Positions 44,256-45,958 of a stretch of 45,958 nucleotides of DNA are shown here, piece by piece. Positions within the stretch are counted from its first letter, which is position 1. Each line of letters opens with the position of its first letter. The notes under the pieces were generated by a model, which did no database searches, was not told where the DNA came from, and worked only from the letters and a program-made list of their open reading frames with translations. Where the stretch lies: positions 1-45,958 of the forward strand of contig NZ_AJYK02000032.1 of NCBI RefSeq assembly GCF_000286955.2, read 5' to 3'. Both the position numbers and the translations under genes were made by a program. The DNA comes from Vibrio rumoiensis 1S-45 (lineage in GTDB: Bacteria; Pseudomonadota; Gammaproteobacteria; Enterobacterales; Vibrionaceae).

Positions 44256-45707
44256 ATGTTAGGAATTGATGCACTTGACATCGCCGTTTTATTGGCTGAT
44301 GCAGAAATGGTTGAGGCTGCGTTTCATGATCTGATGGGGCGCTCTCAATTAATGCCATTAGTTGAACAAAATAAAAACATTAAAACATTAGTAAGAAATC
44401 AATTAGATAAATGGAAAAACAAAGTAACCAGTAAGGTTAAGCAAGTAGCACAATCCGAAGATCTTCAAACCGAATTGGCATTGTACCAAGAAGTCATTCA
44501 TTGGAATGAAGAGCAGTTTTTATTTGAAATCGATGAACTGGTTGTGAAACTTGAACCACTTTCAGCGTTTTATCCAGAAGCCTATCGTTTGGTGAATGAG
44601 CCTAATGCTCGAATCAACCCGATGTTGCCGCATTTCTTTTGTCATCAATGGTATAAAAGTATCACTGAAAGCGTCAAAAAGGTGCAGCAAGAAGCTTTAG
44701 AGAAAGAAAAGCAGCAAGAATTAGATGAACTTTATCAACGCTTAGAAATGCTAAAACAGATGGATAACTTGGATGCCCCTCAAGATACGTCATCTATTGC
44801 TGGCCGTTTGTGGGATATGACCAGTGTGAATTTATCTAAAACCGATTGGTCGGTGATGAAATCACAAGCGGATTTTTTGAAAAAACATCCCAAGCTTCAA
44901 GAAATCGCGGAAACCCTCGGGAGGATGTCTAAGCAAGATCCTGACCCCAATGAACCTCCACAATACACTCAAGGTATAGAGTACGAAGAAGAATCATCAC
45001 AGCAGGCAACTGATGATATTGTTGGCATACATGAAAGTGATGATCTGAATAAGTTGCTTCCTAATGAGTTGTTATTCCTCGCTTACCCCGAACTAGAAGT
45101 CGTGTTCTACAAGCATCTTATTGATAAGCGATTAATGAACTATCAAATGCAAGGCAAAGTACGTACTTCTAGAAAAGTAAAAGCGATGGAACCACACCCA
45201 GCCAAAGCGGAAGACGATATTGGGCCTTTTATTATTTGTGTGGATGCTTCAGGTTCAATGCGTGGTTTTCCTGAACAATGCGTTAAAGCGATTGCTTTTG
45301 CTTTGATGCAAATCGCATTAGCAGAAGATCGAGAGTGTTTTGTTGTTTTATTCTCTACCGATTACGTGACTTATCAGCTTACCAAGCAAGATGGTTTACG
45401 CGAGGCCAGTGATTTTTTATCGTATACCTTCCACGGTGGAACCGATTTAGAACCAGCCATTAGTGCGGCAATACAACAAATGCAAACAGCCAAATATCAA
45501 CAAGCTGATGTGGTGATCTTATCGGATTTTATAGCGCCAAAGCAATCTAAAGAGCTCATCAAGCAAGTCGATGAACTGAAGCAAAAAAAGAACCGTTTTC
45601 ATGCAATCAGTTTATCGAAATATGGCAATCCAGAATTAATGAATATTTTTGATCATCATTGGGCTTACATGCCAAACATAGGGCAAAGGTTTGTAAAACA
45701 AAAATAA
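44256..45707 (+). CDS. viaA: VWA-domain protein ViaA, partner of RavA
   Basis: A 483-residue protein with a helical N-terminal half and a C-terminal von Willebrand factor A domain. The MIDAS metal motif is Asp330-x-Ser332-x-Ser334 in FIICVDASGSMRG; FHGGTDLEPAI and VVILSDFIAP supply the remaining metal residues. ViaA stimulates RavA ATPase activity. Co-transcribed with ravA. No convincing terminator was seen after the stop. Confidence 0.95.
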   Translation: MLGIDALDIAVLLADAEMVEAAFHDLMGRSQLMPLVEQNKNIKTLVRNQLDKWKNKVTSKVKQVAQSEDLQTELALYQEVIHWNEEQFLFEIDELVVKLEPLSAFYPEAYRLVNEPNARINPMLPHFFCHQWYKSITESVKKVQQEALEKEKQQELDELYQRLEMLKQMDNLDAPQDTSSIAGRLWDMTSVNLSKTDWSVMKSQADFLKKHPKLQEIAETLGRMSKQDPDPNEPPQYTQGIEYEEESSQQATDDIVGIHESDDLNKLLPNELLFLAYPELEVVFYKHLIDKRLMNYQMQGKVRTSRKVKAMEPHPAKAEDDIGPFIICVDASGSMRGFPEQCVKAIAFALMQIALAEDRECFVVLFSTDYVTYQLTKQDGLREASDFLSYTFHGGTDLEPAISAAIQQMQTAKYQQADVVILSDFIAPKQSKELIKQVDELKQKKNRFHAISLSKYGNPELMNIFDHHWAYMPNIGQRFVKQK

Positions 45708-45909
45708 TGATGTTCGCGGAACGAATTTTTGAGTGTTTTATAACCGCTTGGGGCGATTTTTAATCGTTTGAATCAAAATTACAAAATTTGTTGTTGACTC
45801 AAATTATCAGTCAAGTAAAGTACGTTTCGTTCTCGCAGCAAAGCTAAATTGTTACTGCGGGTGAAAAATTTTAGGTATGGCGAAAGCGGTATCGAAGATG
45901 GTGTCTTAA

Positions 45910-45958
45910 CTAATGAGTTAGGCGCATCGCAATAAAGAATTGCGTGCCCTGGTGGTGG
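45910..45958 (-). CDS. C-terminal end of an unidentified gene running out of the window
   Basis: A minus-strand frame open from the window edge ends at a TAG at 45910-45912, giving the C terminus HHQGTQFFIAMRLTH. The tail looks protein-like, but 15 residues are too few to assign a family. The 200 bases between it and viaA hold no other clear feature. Confidence 0.35.
   Translation of the reverse strand, partial: HHQGTQFFIAMRLTH

Noticed and set aside
45744..45765. Possible terminator after viaA
   Set aside because: Only three or four GC pairs can form; the T run alone is not enough.
45800..45958. Start of an rRNA or tRNA gene at the right edge
   Set aside because: The bases do not match 5S rRNA or any tRNA arm pattern; a minus-strand coding tail explains them better.

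Overview
The window looks like part of a Vibrionaceae genome. It is AT-rich. Proteins with enterobacterial counterparts (threonine dehydrogenase, transaldolase, AroG, LplA, RavA, methylglyoxal synthase) align almost residue for residue. Several genes belong to families typical of Vibrio or Photobacterium: the SEC-C protein of the PBPRA1643 type, the DUF3332 lipoprotein, SpeG and the short cold-shock protein. From memory, many of these genes lie on the second chromosome in Vibrio cholerae, so a chromosome 2 origin is plausible but is an inference. No rRNA, tRNA, CRISPR array, insertion sequence or prophage was seen.

Layout. 1-6140: end of tdh, SEC-C protein, mgsA, a haem-motif cis/trans fatty-acid isomerase, a DUF3332 lipoprotein and small membrane or very small ORFs. 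6445-11130: a Tat-exported PLP enzyme, then a periplasmic binding protein paired with a membrane GGDEF-EAL protein. 11243-20356: universal stress protein, transaldolase, GH18 chitinase, SpeG, a second GNAT, an alpha/beta hydrolase, an HPP membrane protein divergent from a TetR regulator with a clear operator, lplA and a cold-shock gene. 21174-24938: a serine-type sulfatase, its radical-SAM maturase and an AraC regulator. 25126-32946: a catabolic cluster (see below). 33099-45707: lipoprotein, aroG with an aromatic-rich leader, rlmF, DUF1090 protein, metallo-beta-lactamase-fold hydrolase, RhlE-type helicase, TetR regulator, ltaE, NUDIX hydrolase and ravA-viaA.

The most interesting system is 25126-32946. 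A D-serine-dehydratase-like PLP enzyme, an RpiR/SIS regulator, an N-acyl-D-amino-acid deacylase, a RidA protein, a sodium:solute symporter, a KDG-type kinase and KDPG aldolase together make a coherent route. N-acetyl-D-glucosaminate (the C1-oxidised end of chitin fragments) would be imported, deacetylated to D-glucosaminate, deaminated to 2-keto-3-deoxygluconate, phosphorylated and split to pyruvate and glyceraldehyde 3-phosphate. This fits the oxidative chitin pathway that I recall being described in marine Pseudoalteromonas. The GH18 chitinase at 13172 gives a chitin context in the same window. The divergent promoter carries repeated ACTAACA boxes and a CRP-like site.

Secondary points of interest are: short ORFs bounded by terminators (6056, 20731), a possible 35-residue hydrophobic peptide (4662), the aroG leader, the TetR/HPP operator, a terminator-like hairpin between sulfatase and maturase, an 88-base palindromic repeat, and a decayed ORF next to tdh.
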